64,000 bases of DNA, from assembly GCA_047967505.1 (NCBI GenBank), contig CM106538.1, one strand, 5' to 3'. This stretch comes from Dipteris shenzhenensis. Lineage: Eukaryota; Polypodiophyta; Polypodiopsida; Gleicheniales. Every line of letters starts with the position of its first letter. Position 1 is the first letter of the stretch. A program made the translations under genes and the position numbers. The notes beneath the pieces were generated by a model that searched no databases, had not been told where the DNA came from, and was given only the letters and a program-made list of their open reading frames with translations. Positions 35,401-47,171 of the stretch are shown here, one piece after another.

Positions 35401-36335
35401 TACTAAGATGATCTACCGCCATAACAAATAGACTGGTGTCCATCATAAATACAACTACATGTTACACCATTGGCGTATAATATATAATAATGTTCTAATG
35501 TCGACTAATCACAGATTAGTGATTTCTCTTGTCATGACATTGGTGACGACGCACCTTGATCTAGTCTATGTGCTGATACACTTGATCTCTATGTTGTGTG
35601 GCCTCCTCATGAATGAAAGTCACCAAACGTCTCTGGTCTGAGTGAGACGAGAGATTGCACAAGGTATGAGTTCATCCTTGAAAAGACAGTGGTAACAACC
35701 TCGGATCTAATAGTACCATAGTGCATCTGAAAGCAAAATGCTCCTCAAACTCAAATCTTAATCTCCCATAGATCACACAGAGTACAAATGTGGCCCTCTC
35801 TATGTATGCCCTCATACCGTCCAATCTAACTGCGTAGTTAGCATGAGGAATATGGAACTGCTTTATCAAAATCCCCTTAAGCTTAGCAAATCGATAAAAC
35901 CCTTCTGGCAAATTATAAACTTGCTCCAATCAACGATAGTATCTTAACACACTTTAACCAACGCAATACTAAAAGATTACTTTGCGATCTAGCAATGAGC
36001 CTCGCACGTTCCAGAATAGAAGGACTGCCTATTTGTGCATAACAGGTCCTAATCCACAGTGAAGCTCTACCAAGCCTTGAGTTGTGCATAGTAGGATTCA
36101 GCCTGTCCAAGGATGCACAGTAAGGGGGGTGCAAAAGGGAAATCTTATAAACAGAAACCCGTTAGCCGTTGTCCTTCACAAGTACACTGACCTCCTGCCT
36201 CCATTGCCTAGCAGTCAGCTGGGCTGACTTCCATGGCCCAAGCCAAGGGTGTTAGTCCCTTAGCCATGGAGCATATTCAAGGGAACCGGCTCTATCGACA
36301 TGCTGCTCATGAACTAAACAACAAGAACTATATAA
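35401..36335. other. No gene; first copy of a 200-bp dispersed repeat
   Basis: 35925-36190 resembles 36903-37110. Shared words include CATAACAGGTCCT, ATCCACAGTGAA and GCACAGTAAGG. They are probably fragments of one LTR family. A minus-strand open frame at 35672-35929 has no recognisable motif. Confidence 0.55.
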
Positions 36336-36826
36336 CTAGATGAATCCAATAACATTCCCAAACTCATCCTCTAAAAACACAACATAGTGCAGTTTAATCT
36401 CTCGATAGTCACTCATAAGATTGAAAACCATAAACTCCATCACGCACAGCATGGACTAGCTACTATGACATCCCCTCAGCGCCCAACACTAAGTGTAGAC
36501 CATGGTATAAAAATATGCTCTCACATACAAATCCACACCCACACATACTTGAGCATACATTTACACAAAGTCTTCGTATTGAGTTTCAATCGGCACTCCG
36601 GAGGTGAAGGGCAGATTCAACCATGACGAAGGCTAGCACTAAAGGAGAAGGCTAATAAAAAAGTAGTCCAAAATCTCTTCATTCAAGCTACAACTGCTTG
36701 TGAAGTCTAAACGATTACATTTTAGTCTCTCCCAAACGAGCATCTAAATCTAGTTGATAGGGCAACGCACCATTTAAGATAGAAAGAATTATCGCAAATA
36801 CCAGCAGGCCGCAACTTGGATGAAAA
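36336..36826 (-). repeat. Retroposon family copy 1 (longest)
   Basis: It starts ATATAACTAGATGAATCC and ends near GGATGAAAAC. It shares its left end with copies at 39052, 40616 and 42324, while right ends differ. AAGAACT flanks both sides (just before 36336 and shortly after 36826), a possible target duplication. Oriented on the minus strand, the shared left end is a 3' end and the variable right end is a 5' truncation. Confidence 0.78.
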
Positions 36827-36902
36827 CAAAAAGAACTGACTATGTGCTGTGCCAGTCTATCCAACGAACAGGGACAAGAGCAGCACGTGGCAGATCAAAG
36901 CC

Positions 36903-37110
36903 TGCTCCGATCGACAATAGTAGCAGAAGGAGGGCTGTCTATTGAGCATAACAGGTCCTCATCCACAGTGAATCTCTACACAAGCCTTGAACTGTGCGGA
37001 GTAGAATAGCAGCCTGACCAATATGCACAGTAAGGGAGGTGCAAAAGGGGAAGCTGAAAGACAAACCAGTCAGCTGTCCTTCGCAACTACACTGGCCTCC
37101 CCTTCTCCAT
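36903..37110. repeat. Second copy of 200-bp dispersed repeat
   Basis: Similar to 35925-36190, as shown by GAGCATAACAGGTCCTCATCC and ATGCACAGTAAGG-type words. About 80-85% identity by eye. Confidence 0.7.
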
Positions 37111-38866
37111 TGCCTAACGCTAGGCCGAATGAGAGAATTTTGTTGCTCCAGTAGCACAGCTCCACCGGCCTTAACATTGTACCTTGCTTGTATCAAAGGG
37201 GAAAAAGCGCCCCTCTTTTAACTCTTCATAAGAAAATAAGTACACAGTTTTGAGGGAAGTACATGTTCTGGCATTCCATGTATAATTAACCTCATAATTA
37301 AGGCTGAAAGTCAGAAACTAAGGTCACAAATTACTTAGCACAGTAATCATAACAATGTCTCTATCAAGCAGTACATCGCTATGCATGTGCAAAAAAGTAG
37401 CTTTTCATACTCTCTATCATCTCTTTCAAAACAGTTTGTAGCTTCAAAATGCTTTTTTGTCTGGACTACTCACATGCATGGTTTAGAAATACAATGAGGG
37501 GTATTTGCACAGTTTGAGGAGCTGTTTAATGCCTCTTTAAACACATTGTGTGATGTGACAGGTTACTTTTACAACTATACTCTCACGTGCCCTTTGTTGA
37601 CGTTGACAAGAAAGCAAGATCCAATTGCAGAACTCTGGGAAACCAAAAGAGTAAACTCTTCCCCGGAGAAGTCTTCATCATCAGGGTCCATGCTCAGTAG
37701 ACAACTGCTTTAAAAAGGCTTCTTTGATGGAGATATGCAGTTTTGTGGGCTATCAGAAATGAATCCAAGGTGTAATGCATCGACCTTAAGTTATCAGAAA
37801 TGAATCCAAGATCTAATGCATCAACCTTAAGCTAAATCAAGTGTACTTTCCACCAAATGTATCAGTCATACCAAGAGTGAGCAATATTTCTCCAACTTGC
37901 GATAACTATTACCTGTGCATGTGTATGCCAAGCTTGTGCATTGAAAGGTTAGGATGCACATTCTTCTTTTGGAAGAGAATAAATTTTAACATTCCTGGAC
38001 CTAGCTTCAGTTGCCTTGTACAGCATATTGTAATGAATACTCATCTATGAAGAAAGGCCTGAAGGAGTCCATGAACAACTATGGGACTTCATTGGGGAAA
38101 GTCTATTCTGCGGTAAGAGAAGGCACACCATTGCACAGTTGCCACCACATAAATAAAACTTGTGGTCCATAGTAATTGTATTTTGAAAGCTGTCAGTTTC
38201 ATGTGGCAACATTTGCAAGTAGCATTGCAGACCTTCAATGCCCCGATTATATCTCTGATCTGATCAAACAAAAGTGGTGCAATTATAAAATGATGATAAT
38301 TTCTTCCCTGGTAAGACAGTGGGAAAGAAAAGGTGCTTGGCCCTTGGGACCAGACATGCCCTGATCATCCTTAATTGATAACCCTCCTTTTGGATTACCA
38401 AAGCTAAACCAATTGATGAAGATTCTGCATTTGAAAACATAAAATTCTCACTTTTTCACCTGCTTTGCCACAATGTTCATGAGTCTATGATGTTGGGCTT
38501 CATCACACTGATCACCCCACTCATACAAAAATTGGATGGAAATGACTGCCGTCAACTTCTGTGTTCTTGCGCTCAACAAGTAGAAGAGGAACTCTGTTTC
38601 AGAGTATCTAGAGGTGCTACAAGACACTCATCTTTACCGATATTCAAACCCATAATTTGTGTAGTGCTCTTATTCATAAAGAACGCTGAAGAGAAAAATG
38701 TGGTGGATACCAAATCCCGCTGACCTGAAAGCATGAATCCCCATGAGTAATAATAACTCTTGTTTACTTCAGCAACTTTGCAGTTTTCTGTTTAGTGGCA
38801 TGGCTCACCCTGTCGATCAAGCCTGATCGATTGTGTCCTCATTTGCAATAATAAGGTAGTCAACCA
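37111..38866. other. No gene; 41-bp tandem duplication; possible 3' UTR
   Basis: 37751-37791 and 37792-37832 are near-identical 41-bp copies (TATCAGAAATGAATCCAAG). The right-hand part could be 3' UTR of the minus-strand gene that stops at 38867. A short minus-strand frame at 37575-37691 starts MDPDDEDFSGEEF, with no supporting evidence. Confidence 0.45.
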
Positions 38867-40244
38867 CTATCGGCGCCCATATCCATGCAGTTGATGCTGA
38901 GAACCTGGTTTTCCACGAACCATTGGAGAAGCTTTAGCTCGCTTTGGCCCTCCTTTTGGCAAGTCTTGTAGCTCCATCACTTGTATAGTGCGCTGACGTT
39001 TTGCTGCCAAACAACATTCTGAATTACTAGAGCAGCAGATAGAACAATGGTAGCCTATATAACTAGATGAGTCCACCAAACTCATCCTCTTAAAACACAA
39101 CATAGTGCAGTTTCAATCTCATGACAGTCACTCATAAGGTTGAAAACCATAAGCTCTATCATGCATAGCATGGACTAGCTACTATAACATCCCCACTGAC
39201 ATCATCAGCGCCCAACAGTGGGTGTAGGCCGTAGTATAAACATATGCGCTAACAAATACAAATCCACACACTCACCTACTTGAGCATCCATTTATACAAA
39301 GTCTTCGACTGAGTTTCTGTCGCCACTCCGGAGGTGAAGGGCAGCACCCCGAAGGCTAGCACTAAAGGAGAAGGCTAATCAAAAGGTAGTCCAAAATCTC
39401 TTCATTCAAGCTACAACTACTTGTGAAGACCAAACGATTTCATTTTAGTCTCTCCCGGACGAGCATCTAAATCTAGCTGATAGGGCAATGCACCACTTAA
39501 GATAGAAAGAATTATCGCAAAACCAGCAGGCCGCAACATGGACGAAAACTTTACAAGGTGAATTTTGAATGTCCCCCAATACTATGGTAGTCTAGACCAT
39601 GCTATGGAAAAGTACCAAGAAATAGCTCCTGTTCAAGACAAGTATTATTTAAACCCACCATTTTCAGCCTGCTGGTAATTCTCTTGTAATTTCCTTTTGC
39701 TAGCCAATAACTTCTGATCCAACTGTGGAGAGTCCTGAATAAAATAAAACCAAGTATCAATGAAAAAAAGTGAAACTGTCCGTTGTGGAATCTATTTCTC
39801 AGGAGGAAAGGCTCTCTTGAAACCATGTAAGTGATGCAATATTAAAAGGAACAGAAGAATACTTACCGAAACAGAAATGGGAGCATTCGAAGTCATCTTT
39901 GAGGTCTCTGTTCGTCGAATACTCTGCGATTCAAGTACTTTCTCAATGGTGTTCCTTTTGAACTTTCTTTCCCCATTTTGGTTACACTCCCTCCCACTGT
40001 CATACCCATTTATCTGGACATCACTCACTCTTTTGCTATACCCATTTGAGCTCGTGATTGATGCTCTATCCTTCTTCTTGCTAGCATCAAGTTCGCTTTT
40101 CTTCCTGTCAGAGCTGGTTTGATGCACTATGTGTTTCCTTGAGGGTTGCAAATCGTGTGTGTCATCAACACTGGTTGACTTCTTTGATGACACTGGCCGA
40201 GGATTATCCACTTGGTTATTTGGGTTACCAGAGCCGGCAGCTGC
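38867..40244 (-). CDS. C-terminal three exons of a plant nuclear-type protein, unidentified
   Basis: The only likely host gene. Exon A spans 40244-39867 (126 codons; acceptor TTTTAAG, donor TTCG|GTAAGT). Exon B spans 39734-39659 (76 bp; acceptor ATTCAG, donor ATG|GTGGGT). Exon C spans 39003-38867 (137 bp; acceptor TTTGGCAG, ends in TAG). Splice phases agree: A ends in phase 0, and B leaves one G that joins CA of exon C to give Ala. Exon A is rich in Ser, Lys, Asp and Arg and looks disordered (ASKKKDRASITSSNGYSKR). Exons B and C encode a helical, basic stretch (LDQKLLASKRKLQENYQQAE, then KRQRTIQVMELQDLPKGG) and end GYGRR. The pattern suggests a nuclear regulatory or RNA-processing factor, but I do not recognise the family. 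Upstream exons were not found; they may lie beyond large introns or be lost. Confidence 0.68.
39052..39545 (-). repeat. Retroposon family copy 2, inside an intron
   Basis: It matches copy 1 over nearly its whole length, from TATATAACTAGATGAGTCC to GGACGAAAAC. It lies wholly within the intron (39004-39658) between exons C and B of the host gene. Confidence 0.8.
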
Positions 40245-40615
40245 CTTAAAATAAGGTCCAACAATTAACTTTAAAAACTTGGTAAAACCAAAATTTTAAC
40301 ATTCCATGAGCATCATCAAACTCTCTCTCTCTGAATTTGCCAACAAGTATGCGCAGTTTCTCTGATATAGAAGAAGCAATATAAACTGACAGAGTCCATG
40401 TATCTCAACGTCCCTCAGCCTTGCTGTAAGAATGGGGGTTAGGCAGAAGTGGAGAATCTAGAGATAGAAAAGTGGAAGGGAGCAAACAAAGAGGAAGAAG
40501 AGAGAGAGAGAAAGAGAGAGAGCAGTGAGCTGGACCACAATGAGGAAAGTAGAAGGTCACAATTACACGAATACAAATGGGAGGAAGACTTAACTTTTTA
40601 GCCCTCTTCATTTAT
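40245..40615. other. Upstream intron or flank of the host gene
   Basis: It contains a GA-rich stretch (40498-40522). No further exon was recognised. Confidence 0.45.
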
Positions 40616-40836
40616 GTATATCTAGATGAATCCAACAACATGCCCAAACTCATCCTCTGAAAACACAACACAGGGCGGTTTCAATCTTATGATAGTCACA
40701 AGGTTGAAAACCATGAATCAAGGACTAACTACTATGACATTCCCACCGACATCATCAGCGCCCAACTGTGGGTGTAGACTGTAGTATAAGCATATGCTCT
40801 CATACGTACATATCCACACACCCACATGTTCCAAGA
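40616..40836 (-). repeat. Retroposon family copy 3, truncated
   Basis: It shares the left end (ATATCTAGATGAATCC) and the internal CATCATCAGCGCCCAAC. Similarity stops at CACACACCCACATG, so about 220 bp remain. Confidence 0.75.
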
Positions 40837-42308
40837 GGAAACACTCTCCTCAAGCAAGAACTAGGTTGCAGCTCGGAAGCTCCTCCCATTGTAGCTAGGT
40901 CCTTACAGATCTAGGACCTAGCTGTGGTCTGAATAAATTCACACATCACCTTATCGCCTCCTTCTCTCATCAAGCCCTATGCAGTGAAAGGTATACTCTA
41001 GCCATCTAGCCATCTCTTGAAGCGTGAGTTGCCCACACATACGAGGAAGGTATCCACGATGGACCAAGCTGTTGCTCCAGAGTTTCTCTATGGAGGCGAG
41101 ATGCCTCCTGCATGCTCGCTCTCACTCATAGAGAGGGCCTTGCCTGCGTCTAAGTGCCTACAAGCTCTACACTGCTCTATTGAATTGCATCTCTAGTCCA
41201 ACCTCTCATGGAGAAGCCTTTCCAGACTCCAAGTTTCTAGTCCTCGTAATGTCTTGTAATACCTTTTTGTTCACCTAGCTTAGATATAACATATCCTATT
41301 CGCCCCTATAAGGGTATATATTAAGTATCAGTTCGAAACCTATCCGTTTCACCTGAAAAGTTGAAACGAAACAAAACTTGTCGAAACGATGAAATGACGA
41401 AAGGGACGAAACGTTTCTTGTGACTCTGGTAAGTATCGTCCCCAATATTGTAATAATAACCAATAAATTTTGCATCCTTGTCACTGACAATCTTCTAGGG
41501 TAACCCATGGTGCTTAAACACATAATCAATGAACTACTAGACAGCTTGAGATGGTGAATACCGCAACTTCATAGAAATAGAATCAGATTGCTTAGAATTC
41601 ATGTTGAGCACCACATGAATCCTTTTCATGTGAGAGATTCACCATGCACTTATGCACAATAGCAGAAGCAAACTAACTCAACACTAGCTCACATGTATGA
41701 AGAGGAGAAAATGAAAAAGAAAGATCTCATATAGATGCTCCCCAAACAGACTAAAACGAGCCCCAAAAAGTCAACAAGAAGGTTCTCACACTAGATTTAT
41801 CATTTTCTGATAAGATCAGAGATAAATCAAATCATGCACCCAACATGTGCTCACAAGTGTTTGAAAGGGTGCAACCCTCTTTTATAGCCCCCAATGGAGC
41901 TAGATATCACCCAAACCAGATGGGTGCAGAACCGAGCTACACTGCAAAAGACTGCCACATCGACAATTGATTGCAAACAGTTAAACAAATCGCAGCCGAT
42001 TGTCATAGTGATAGTCGACTACTGCCACATCATCATTCACCATGTTATCAACCAACACTACCACATCATCAACTAATCAAATGCGACTTATGTAAACACA
42101 TCCCTTGTTAATCTGCATGCCACATCATTAACCAATAATGCCATCGTGACAATGTCTCCCATGTAGATGCCATATAGACCATAAAGCATATTTTGGGCTT
42201 TTGCAAGACCCACCAATTGCAACTGAAGACAATTGAATCATCTCTGCAAAGGATCCATATCATCTAAAAATCCATCTGAGAATATTGCTTCAACATTGCA
42301 ATGCAAGC
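40837..42308. other. No recognisable gene
   Basis: No domain, RNA gene or terminal repeat was recognised. Confidence 0.45.
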
Positions 42309-42323
42309 AGCCCCATACTATAT

Positions 42324-42641
42324 ACCTAGATGAATCCAGGAACATTCCCAAACTCATCCTCTAAAAACACCACATAGTGCAGTTTCAATCTCAAGATAGT
42401 CACTCGCATAGCAGGGACTAGCTACTATGGCATCCCCACTGACATCATCAGCGCCCAACAGTGGGAGTAGACCATAGTATAAAAATATGCTCTCACACAT
42501 ACAAATCCACACACCCACTCATACTTGGAGCATCCATTTATACAAAGTCTTCGTACTGAGTTTTTGTCGGCACTCCAGAGGTGAAGGGCAAACTCAGCCA
42601 TGACGAAGGCTAGCACTAAAGAAGAAGACTAATCAAAAAGT
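42324..42641 (-). repeat. Retroposon family copy 4 with 15-bp target duplication
   Basis: It is flanked by perfect 15-bp repeats AGCCCCATACTATAT (42309-42323 and 42642-42656). Its left end is the family's common end (ACCTAGATGAATCC). Its right end stops at AATCAAAAAGT, 165 bp short of copies 1 and 2. A long target duplication with a variable 5' end is the signature of LINE-machinery retroposition. Confidence 0.85.
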
Positions 42642-42656
42642 AGCCCCATACTATAT

Positions 42657-43204
42657 CTCCATTGAAGAAATCCTAAGATCTAAAGTAATTTAAATCATTT
42701 ATTTAGTCCAAGTAAATACTTTCTATTCCTGAAGTCCATCATGGCGAAGATTACCAAGTTGGCTTGGTCACTCTAAGCTCGCAATCCATTATGACTTGAA
42801 AAAATGGATTCGCCATTGTCAACCAATGTACGATATTCCTCCAAAGTCCTCATGTACCATTAAAAGCCCATCTTTTCTTGCAAAGAGGTTGGGCAGCATT
42901 GGATCATGACCTTTGGTTCTTTATCCACGAGATCGACCATCACCACCCCCAAGTGTGTAGCAAGTTCTTCCATGTGTGACAGCACACCTGCTTCTACTTC
43001 TATTTCTACCTCCTTGTTTGGGAGTAGAGCTTCATCTGCACATACAGAAGGGGCTACCACTTTGCCAGAACCAAGAGCCATATAGGCTAGCCTTATGGCC
43101 TCATAGCATCGTAGGAGAGGAAAAAGATAGATGTGGTTGTGGGCCACTTCCTTTATGGAGTAGACGTACTCACGGTACAAGCCTGCAATCCTTACTTCAT
43201 TGAT
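42657..43204. other. No recognised domain
   Basis: Sequence before the hAT relic. A minus-strand open frame (42860-43180) has no family motif. Confidence 0.4.
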
Positions 43205-43960
43205 ATGGTGAAGAAGATTGCATCCTTTGGACTATCATACTCCTCCCTCATGTGAGGCCCTACACACCATATTTTTGGAGATAGAAATCTGCCAAAGAGC
43301 TTTCTTTGAGTCCCATGAAAGGCATATGGATGAGATGTGGTGTCATAGTGATGGAAGATGGATGGAGTGACAATAGGAGACGCTCTATTCAAGGCATCAT
43401 TGCATACTCTAGAGGGGCCAGCTTTTTCATTAAAGCTATTGACAATTCAAAGGAGGGAAAATCAGCCGATAGGTTGATTGATAGGGACAATTATATTGCC
43501 ACTTTCATTACTCGCTACACAATTTGGCTATTTTTTGCAAGATATTCCCGAAAAATCTTTTAGAAGCATTCTGACACGTGCTTTGCTTACAATTTCATCG
43601 TGTTGAGGCAGATCTTTTCCTGAGTGGATGCAGAGCATGAACATAACTCTGCAAAGACCTAGAGATGTAAGTGACAAGTCCATCGTTTTGGATCACATTT
43701 GTGGGATGATGTTGGCCTATTGCGTCAAGTCACAAAGCCTATTCTCATGATATTGAGGCTTCTTGATGGCAATGATCCTTGTATTGGGAAGGTGGGTAGG
43801 ATGATTGAGATAATTCAATGTCTAGATGCTTTGTATGGTTGAAGGGACACTCAACTTCTTCTTAGGGGATAGAATATCCTTCATCCTTGGAATCCGCAGC
43901 CTTTGTTTTGGATCCAAAATGTCAAGTGAAAGGGCCGAAACGGATACAGAGATGGTATGC
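43205..43960 (+). pseudogene. hAT transposase relic, 5' part, split by gypsy B
   Basis: A second hAT relic, on the plus strand and of a different subfamily from the one at 0.3-1.8 kb. The DUF659 core reads GVIVMEDGWSDNRRRS, then IIAYSRGASFFIKAIDNS (43340-43445; canonical GCTIMSDGWTDxxxR and GTxFLKSVDAS). Later pieces are VTKPILMILRLLDGNDP (43735-43785) and HPWNPQPLFWIQ (43883-43918). Frame changes and stops are frequent. It is interrupted at 43960 by gypsy B and resumes at about 62014. Confidence 0.8.
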
Positions 43961-45048
43961 TGTCACCTGCACCCCTGCACATGGGTACAATGGGACACAC
44001 TGGCTACATCGACAAGTACATAATAGTTCCCTAATAGGAAATTTTGCCGTATACTGTGAATTGTCCAGGGACAGTCAAGCACAACCTACATAAGTCAGTC
44101 TCTCAGCCTTAGGTCAAGTCAGAAGATCAGTTCTTGTTCACTGGTACCCGCTGGAGAACAGTAGGTTAGTGTTTCCATCTTAGGATTAGTGATAGTCTAA
44201 ATCCAGCCTAGGATAGGAGCCCTTCTGGGGCCCCGTCAAGGCTGGAACATGTGAAGAGGAATGGGCTGGGGGAGGGCTGCCTTTATAGGCTGCCCTGCAC
44301 CCCATATAAAAAGGGCCCTTGCTGCCCTCATTTCTCATTCAGCTCCCCAACCTTCAGCACTCCAACCAGCTCCCCTCCAGCCTCTTGTGTGCAGCCCGGA
44401 ACACCTTCGAAGTTGGCCCTGATCAGCCTCAGCCTTTGGCCTTCAGTTCACCCTGTTCAGAAGGTGTATACGCAGCACCACAGTTGAGAGGATTTGGACC
44501 AGCAAACGAAGTAAGGTTAGTGTTCTGTTTCCGCAGCTCTTTACAGCTTTCTTTACAGTTTTGCACAGCTCACTTCTCAGCTCTATGTTTCAGTCATCTC
44601 TCAGCTCTCTTTTAGAATCTATTACTCCTAGCTTTCACTCTCTCACTCACGCAGTAACCCTGCATGCCGGGGGACAGCACAAGCCTCTCCCTTGCCTTGC
44701 AGAAGTGCCCTACATTGCCAGTGTGGACAGCATCAACGTCTCGGTATTGGTCGGCGTTGCCTCTCAAGTCTTTGGGTCTGCAAAATACGTGTGCAAAGTG
44801 TACTCTTCAGAAGCGTGTTTCTGTGCTCTCTTGAAGAATGTTATGTGTCTTTCTAGTATAAAGCAAATTCTCCCCTGATAGGGGGAGGGGAACTTCAGTG
44901 AGTATAGGGACCCAATCGGTTGTCGACTCCATTCTCTCTCTACCCTTATCTCCTTTCTCTCTCTATGGTGCATAACGCTAATTCCTAGCAAAAGATTTGA
45001 AGAAGGTCTTGCTATGATTACACGATCAGATTACTGCTGCATGTTCCA
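43961..45048 (+). repeat. 5' LTR of gypsy B
   Basis: It starts TGTCACCTGCACCCCTGC and ends near GCATGTTCCA. Similarity to the 3' LTR is clear throughout (e.g. CTGGCTACATCGACAAG, GATTACACGATCAGATTA). A TATA-like TATAAAAA lies at 44305-44312. Confidence 0.88.
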
Positions 45049-45049
45049 T

Positions 45050-45061
45050 TGGTATCAACGC
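45050..45061 (+). other. Primer-binding site of gypsy B
   Basis: TGGTATCAACGC begins one base after the LTR end. It resembles the initiator-Met site, with changes after TGGTATCA. Confidence 0.75.
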
Positions 45062-45095
45062 TTTGGTCTGTATCCAGCTTGACTACCGCAAGTAT

Positions 45096-45980
45096 ATGGT
45101 TGTGTTGAGATCCGGAAAGGACACACAATCAAGCGAAATGGAAGGGTCAGGAAAAGACGTCAACATTGAAGACTATGAAGAGGAGAAAGACTACCAAAAA
45201 GATACGCTTCCACCAAGTGCTCAAGAAGTGATGGCGAATCTTCTGGAGCAAAATCGGGTCCTCCTACAGCAACTCAAAGAACATTCCTAGCAGAAGAAAG
45301 CAGAAGACAACTGGACCACACGATTGCAACGTCTGGAGGAAAAAGAAGCAGAAAAGCTGCTGGAAGAAAGAGGAACCACAGATTTTGAAAAACTGCTCTT
45401 AGTGATGCGTGAGGAACGCAGGAATGAGGAGGCACTGCGACACGCAGAGCTCGCCCAGGCAGAGAGGCAACAAAACATGTTAGCTACTATGCAGGCAAGT
45501 TTGAGTCCAGCAGCAGTCACCACCACATCTTCGTCATCAACAAAGGTAACACTACTCACCCGGTCCACTCCAAATTTTGTTAAGTATGATGGTAAGTATG
45601 ACCATTCAGCCATTCTTAAATTCATTCATCAGTTCATAGCTCATTTTCCGTTAGCAAGGATTCAAGATGAGCAAGACAAAGTCCACCTAGCAGCCCCTCG
45701 TCTTACCGGTGAGACGGTTACCCAGTGGCAACATTGGGCTAGTAAGTATACAAACCCAACGACTTTTGAGATGAATTTCATTTGGACAACGTTTGTTACC
45801 GACCTCGAAGCATGTTTTCTACCACCACAATATATGCTTAGCCTGGTGAATCAGTTTTCTCGTCTCTCCCAGACGGTTTGCCTGTGTTGACGTACAGTAA
45901 TAAGGTCATCACTCTGGCGCAGCAGTTGGGCGTGTCTAAGAGCAACAAGATGAAGCAATTCATTTGAGGATTGGACACTA
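45096..45980 (+). pseudogene. gypsy B Gag, one amber stop then frame decay
   Basis: It starts MVVLRSGKD at 45096. An acidic and coiled-coil-rich N-terminus contains NLLEQNRVLLQQLKEHS, then an in-frame TAG (45288-45290), then QKKAEDNW. EEKEAEKLLEERG continues in the same frame. The capsid region has FVKYDGKYDHSAILKFI and HLAAPRLTGETVTQWQHWA (45580-45740). The frame is lost near 45880 (LTYSNKVITLAQQLG continues in another frame). A CAG-to-TAG change accounts for the early stop. Confidence 0.82.
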
Positions 45981-46029
45981 ACATCCGAAAAATTTGACCC
46001 GCCCGATTACGAGCGGGCGCTGACTTCGC

Positions 46030-46441
46030 CCAGAATCAAGAGATGATGCTGAACGAGGGAAAGCCCAAGCAGATCCATAAGGATTCCAAAGCCCCGCAGC
46101 AGTCAAACAATACAACAGGTAAGGATCAAAAGAAGGACAACCAGTACCAAAAGAAAGACGGCGAGGCTTCTGGTCAAAACGAGTCCAAGCCAAAGATGAC
46201 TCCAGATGAAAGACTGAAGCAGGCATTACGGGAGGCTATCTACAGCCCGACAAACAAAAGCGGTTCCACCAAGAACATCGCTGCTTTCATTGCCACCATA
46301 TTGCTAGGCACGGCAAGAAGGATTGTCCTAAGTGGCTTGCCAAAAAGGTTGCGAAAGCACCTATTTCTTCCGTCGCCTATGTACTGGCTCTTCCAGTCCC
46401 GCCACCAGCCTCAACTACAAATGCCATCTTCCCTGCTTTGA
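46030..46441 (+). pseudogene. gypsy B nucleocapsid region with CCHC knuckle
   Basis: A Lys/Gln/Asn-rich linker (DQKKDNQYQKKDGEASGQNE) precedes CFHCHHIARHGKKDC at about 46277-46321, a C-x2-C-x4-H-x4-C zinc knuckle, followed by PKWLAKK. The linker and knuckle are in different frames. Confidence 0.78.
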
Positions 46442-47170
46442 ACATTGTCCCCATGGTGGTCTTTCAAGGTAAGGAGGGTGACCTCTCAGACCAAAAGAAG
46501 GCGGTGGGGTGTACTTTGGTACCTCACGAGCTTGCAGTGAACGGGTTCACATCCGGCTTGCGCACAAACATCACGCATAAGGCCATCCATTTTACTTTTT
46601 GAGTTCAGAAGACCATTTTTATGCGTGATTTCATTCTTGACACCTTTGATGGGGTGCGACATGATCCTTGGGATTTGGTGGTTCCGTGAGCATGTACCGA
46701 CGCCTGATTGGCGGCAGGACATCTTCACTATCGTGGAAGGTTTACATGAGCCCGCCAAGTTACACGGTGATCGAAGCATACCAGGGATTCCGTTAATATC
46801 TCATATTCAAGCAAGTCATGTCACCCGCAAGGGTGCCATGTGTGCACTTGTTTATGTTCAGTGCCAGATCACTGCAATTCAAGCCGCTCCTCCAATGGGG
46901 CAAGTCATGGTGAATCTTCTCCAAGAGTTCCAAGACATCATGCTTCGGGATGATCTGCCACCCCAACTACCTCCCAACAAACAAGAAGACCATCGCATCC
47001 ATCTGATTCCGGACCATCGCATCGATCTGATTCCGGACTCCACACCTCCAAGTTTTCTTACCGACTTTCCAAGTCTATGGAGGGGGAGTTAGAGCAGCAG
47101 TTGTCTCAGTTTTTACATGCAAGGTTTATTAGACCGTTGTCTTCGCCATTTGCTTGACCCATTCTATTAG
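46442..47170 (+). pseudogene. gypsy B protease end and RT start
   Basis: The conserved protease end reads GCDMILGIWWFREHVPTPDW (about 46650-46710). No DSG/DTG active-site loop is recognisable upstream. The RT entry follows: MVNLLQEFQDIM and DDLPPQLPPNKQEDHRIHL, then RLSKSMEGELEQQLSQFLHARFIRPLSSPFA ending PILL at about 47165. A perfect-length 24-bp in-frame tandem duplication (DHRIHLIP/DHRIDLIP) sits at 46989-47036. RT then stops at the junction with element C. Confidence 0.8.
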
Positions 47171-47171
47171 A

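Noticed and set aside
35672-35929. 85-codon minus-strand open frame
   Set aside because: It lies in repeat-rich DNA with no domain or splice evidence.
37575-37691. Short frame MDPDDEDFSGEEF on the minus strand
   Set aside because: Attractive acidic start, but only 38 codons, with no splice sites or homologue recognised. It could be an isolated exon of the nearby gene, but this cannot be supported.
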